A DNA stretch of 24,819 nucleotides, taken from positions 1 through 24,819 of the forward strand of contig CAYMSH010000038.1 in NCBI GenBank assembly GCA_964392945.1. Reading direction: 5' to 3'. Position 1 is the first letter of the stretch. Each line of letters begins with the position of its first letter. Both the position numbers and the translations under genes were made by a program. Shown here piece after piece: positions 23,112 through 24,819 of this stretch. Under the pieces are notes generated by a model, which saw nothing but the letters and a program-made list of their open reading frames with translations, had not been told where the DNA came from and did no database searches. The DNA comes from BS750m-G57 sp964392945. Its GTDB lineage: Bacteria; Planctomycetota; Phycisphaerae; SM23-33.

Positions 23112-23141
23112 ACGCGCGAAACCGCAAGTGGTTTTGCGTGT
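23112..23141. terminator. hairpin between proB and gltS
   Basis: A 12-bp stem (23112-23123 with 23130-23141, two G-U pairs) with loop GCAAGT lies between the converging genes. It has no U-tract on the plus strand, so efficiency is uncertain. Confidence 0.45.
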
Positions 23142-23177
23142 CGTTGGAACAAGTGGTTTCTAGATTGTAGCAGACCG

Positions 23178-24551
23178 CTACCGTTTGGCTCGCATGAATG
23201 ACGCTACGACTAGCCAGACGGCTACTGCTGTCGCCGCTATGGCGAATACGTGCCAGCCGCCCCAGAGTGCGAGCAGCGGTATCGCTGCTGATGTCCAGAG
23301 TCCGCCGCCCATGAACGGTTCGTGGAGGATCTGTTTGTATGCGAATGCGTCGGCGGCGGGGGATTCGTAGTCCGGATCCACTACGCGCAACAGCAGCAGG
23401 CCCGTGGCCGTTACGCCCATCGACTGGCCCATCTCGGCGATTGATCGTTCGAACCACGCATCCGGCAACAGGCGCCTGGCCAGGTACATCACGCAGAAAA
23501 CGTTCCATGCGATGCCGCCGACAACCAAGATCGCAAACGGAACGAGTCCCTCTGCGATCGCCTCGATTCTGATCGTTGCGATCGCCGCGATCACCAGGAA
23601 GTCCAGCGCCGCGTTCTGGATTCGCTTCATCAGCCCGAGATCGATCAGCTTGTATTTATCGAACTTGTTGTCGAGCACCTGCACAACCAGTCCGCCGAGC
23701 ATGCATAGCGGAAACAGCGGGAAGCTCTTGGCAAGTTGCATGACAGTGGCGTTTCCCGACGCCCGGCCGGCCGCGACGAATCCCTGCTTGCCAGCCCATC
23801 CGATTGCGATTGCGATGCCGACCATCGCCAGTTGGAACGAGAGCGTTTCAAGTGCGTTTGACGATATCGTGAGCTTGCCGGCCTCGGGCCGCCTATCGAT
23901 GGGTATGACCGCTATCGAATCATCTTCCGGCACGTCTTCGGGATTCTGCTTGCGTGTGGTGTAACCTTTGTGGGCCGCCCAGTTGACCAGCACCATTCCG
24001 ACGATCACGGCTGACATGATGCCCGCGGTCGCGCACGCCAGCGCGAAATCCTTGCCGGCTTCCCAATCATATTCGGCGAACACCTCCGTCATCCCGCCAG
24101 CGGTTCCGTGACCGCCTTCAAAACCCACAGGCAGCACGCCGCCGAACATCGCCGGAAGCTCGGGGTACAACCAGGTTATGACCGCAAGGAACAGACCTAT
24201 GCCGACGACATACTGGCCCCAGGCGACGATCTGCCCGTAGGCCAGTTGCGGACCAGCGTGGCGCCAGATCTTCTTTATCCCCGGGATCGCCATGCCCATA
24301 AACAGGCACGCGAATACGATGTTGATCAGGAAGCCGGGCAGTTTGCTCCATACGGTTGTCACGCCTTCGGGAAGCGGCGTTCCGTTTGCCTTGCAGTACT
24401 GCACAATCGCCAGTCCGATCAGCCCGGCGATCACCGATGACGGCAGATACAGCACGCCCATCAGGCGGACCTTCATGCGAATCATATGCCCGATCCAGAC
24501 TAACGCGCAAAGCGAAGTGAACGAAACTACGGCGATTTCAGAAGTACTCAT
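23178..24551 (-). CDS. gltS: sodium/glutamate symporter (GltS/ESS family)
   Basis: A 457-residue inner-membrane carrier with about ten to twelve hydrophobic helices in two halves. GFEGGHGTAGGM (about residues 145-156) is the family-typical re-entrant loop motif. A second GQSMGVTATGLLLLR segment near residue 395 is the matching repeat in the C-terminal half. A hydrophilic loop (RKQNPEDVPEDDS, around 215) separates the halves. Family members import glutamate with Na+. ATG 24551 has AGGAA about 8 nt upstream; an in-frame start at 24614 would cover the promoter. It converges on proB, whose substrate is glutamate, but it is transcribed separately. The C-terminal 60 residues or so extend beyond the usual E. 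coli GltS length. Confidence 0.88.
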   Translation of the reverse strand: MSTSEIAVVSFTSLCALVWIGHMIRMKVRLMGVLYLPSSVIAGLIGLAIVQYCKANGTPLPEGVTTVWSKLPGFLINIVFACLFMGMAIPGIKKIWRHAGPQLAYGQIVAWGQYVVGIGLFLAVITWLYPELPAMFGGVLPVGFEGGHGTAGGMTEVFAEYDWEAGKDFALACATAGIMSAVIVGMVLVNWAAHKGYTTRKQNPEDVPEDDSIAVIPIDRRPEAGKLTISSNALETLSFQLAMVGIAIAIGWAGKQGFVAAGRASGNATVMQLAKSFPLFPLCMLGGLVVQVLDNKFDKYKLIDLGLMKRIQNAALDFLVIAAIATIRIEAIAEGLVPFAILVVGGIAWNVFCVMYLARRLLPDAWFERSIAEMGQSMGVTATGLLLLRVVDPDYESPAADAFAYKQILHEPFMGGGLWTSAAIPLLALWGGWHVFAIAATAVAVWLVVASFMRAKR

Positions 24552-24585
24552 AAAAGCGTTCCTGGCTGCAGGTAAGTGAACTGCG

Positions 24586-24614
24586 ATTATATTAGACGGC
24601 GCGGCGATTGGCAA
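24586..24614 (-). promoter_or_regulatory. gltS promoter
   Basis: On the minus strand TTGCCA (24609-24614), 17 nt, then TATAAT (24586-24591). It is the best promoter match in the window and shares sequence with the pyrF promoter. Confidence 0.7.
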
Positions 24615-24736
24615 TCGATCCCGATGACGATGGCCAGAAGCGCGTTGAGTTAGCCCGGCGGCGAAGGTAGAATCATTCCCGGCAGCCAGGCAGGTTATTG
24701 GCTTCGATACACGTGTTTGCAGGGAGCAAGTCCGTC

Positions 24737-24819
24737 ATGGCCGATGGATTCAGCATAGTTTGTCCTTCGTGCGGTGAAGCGCGAAACGTTTCTGAAGGAT
24801 TCGAGCCGAACGAAGACGG
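24737..24819 (+). CDS. start of an unidentified protein with a CPxC motif (3' end outside window)
   Basis: Twenty-seven codons are visible from ATG 24737 with no stop. The sequence has FSIVCPSCGEARNV, a CPSC pair that could be the first half of a zinc ribbon. A GGGAG at 24722 is rather far (about 10 nt) from the ATG. Too little is present to name a family. Confidence 0.5.
   Translation, partial: MADGFSIVCPSCGEARNVSEGFEPNED

Overview
The window looks like a chromosome fragment from a Gram-negative planctomycete, most likely a Phycisphaerae-type lineage. This is an inference. The clues are a Tat-exported sulfatase, a large exported TPR/metallopeptidase protein with a Pro-Ala-Thr-Gln linker after its signal peptide (common in that group), a Kdo transferase (so lipid A-type lipopolysaccharide), moderately high GC, and many short operons with divergent promoters. 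I saw no rRNA, tRNA, transposase or CRISPR array.

Region 1 (1-4870). A + strand operon holds the 3' end of a 2-hydroxyacyl-CoA dehydratase/benzoyl-CoA reductase-type subunit, its ATP-dependent activase, an MBL-fold hydrolase and a ketoacyl synthase III. It converges on a benzoate-CoA ligase-like enzyme across a perfect 15-bp terminator. Together they suggest radical CoA-ester chemistry on an aromatic or 2-hydroxy acid.

Region 2 (4870-9170). A Tat-exported sulfatase converges on a SagB/ThcOx-type nitroreductase. The nitroreductase diverges from a secreted protein with a Lys-Pro linker. A 9-bp dyad fits exactly between the two predicted back-to-back -35 boxes.

Region 3 (9180-13600) is the most unusual part. 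Divergent transcription units encode (a) a D-lyxose-isomerase-like cupin and a VOC protein, and (b) DhaK, DhaL, a close LsrF homologue and a DUF1097 membrane protein. No DhaM, LsrK, LsrG or Lsr transporter is visible. This reads as a small catabolic pathway: isomerise, phosphorylate with a two-part dihydroxyacetone-type kinase, then cleave with an LsrF-type thiolase/aldolase. The substrate could be AI-2/DPD-like or a short sugar.

Region 4 (13600-17000) is housekeeping: a DUF167 protein, LeuD, PyrF, a possible 32-residue membrane peptide, a HAD phosphatase whose mRNA may be nearly leaderless, and a 2[4Fe-4S] ferredoxin.

Region 5 (17000-24819) holds the TPR/peptidase-MA protein followed closely by a MazG-like pyrophosphohydrolase, a spaced inverted repeat of a CCAATGTCCAA-type element, waaA-proB, a convergent GltS-type glutamate/Na+ symporter, and the start of a further gene with a CPxC motif. 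Several promoters can be read as sigma-70-like hexamers with 17-nt spacing. Three share a TTGCCA -35 box, and those of pyrF and gltS agree over 23 of 30 positions.
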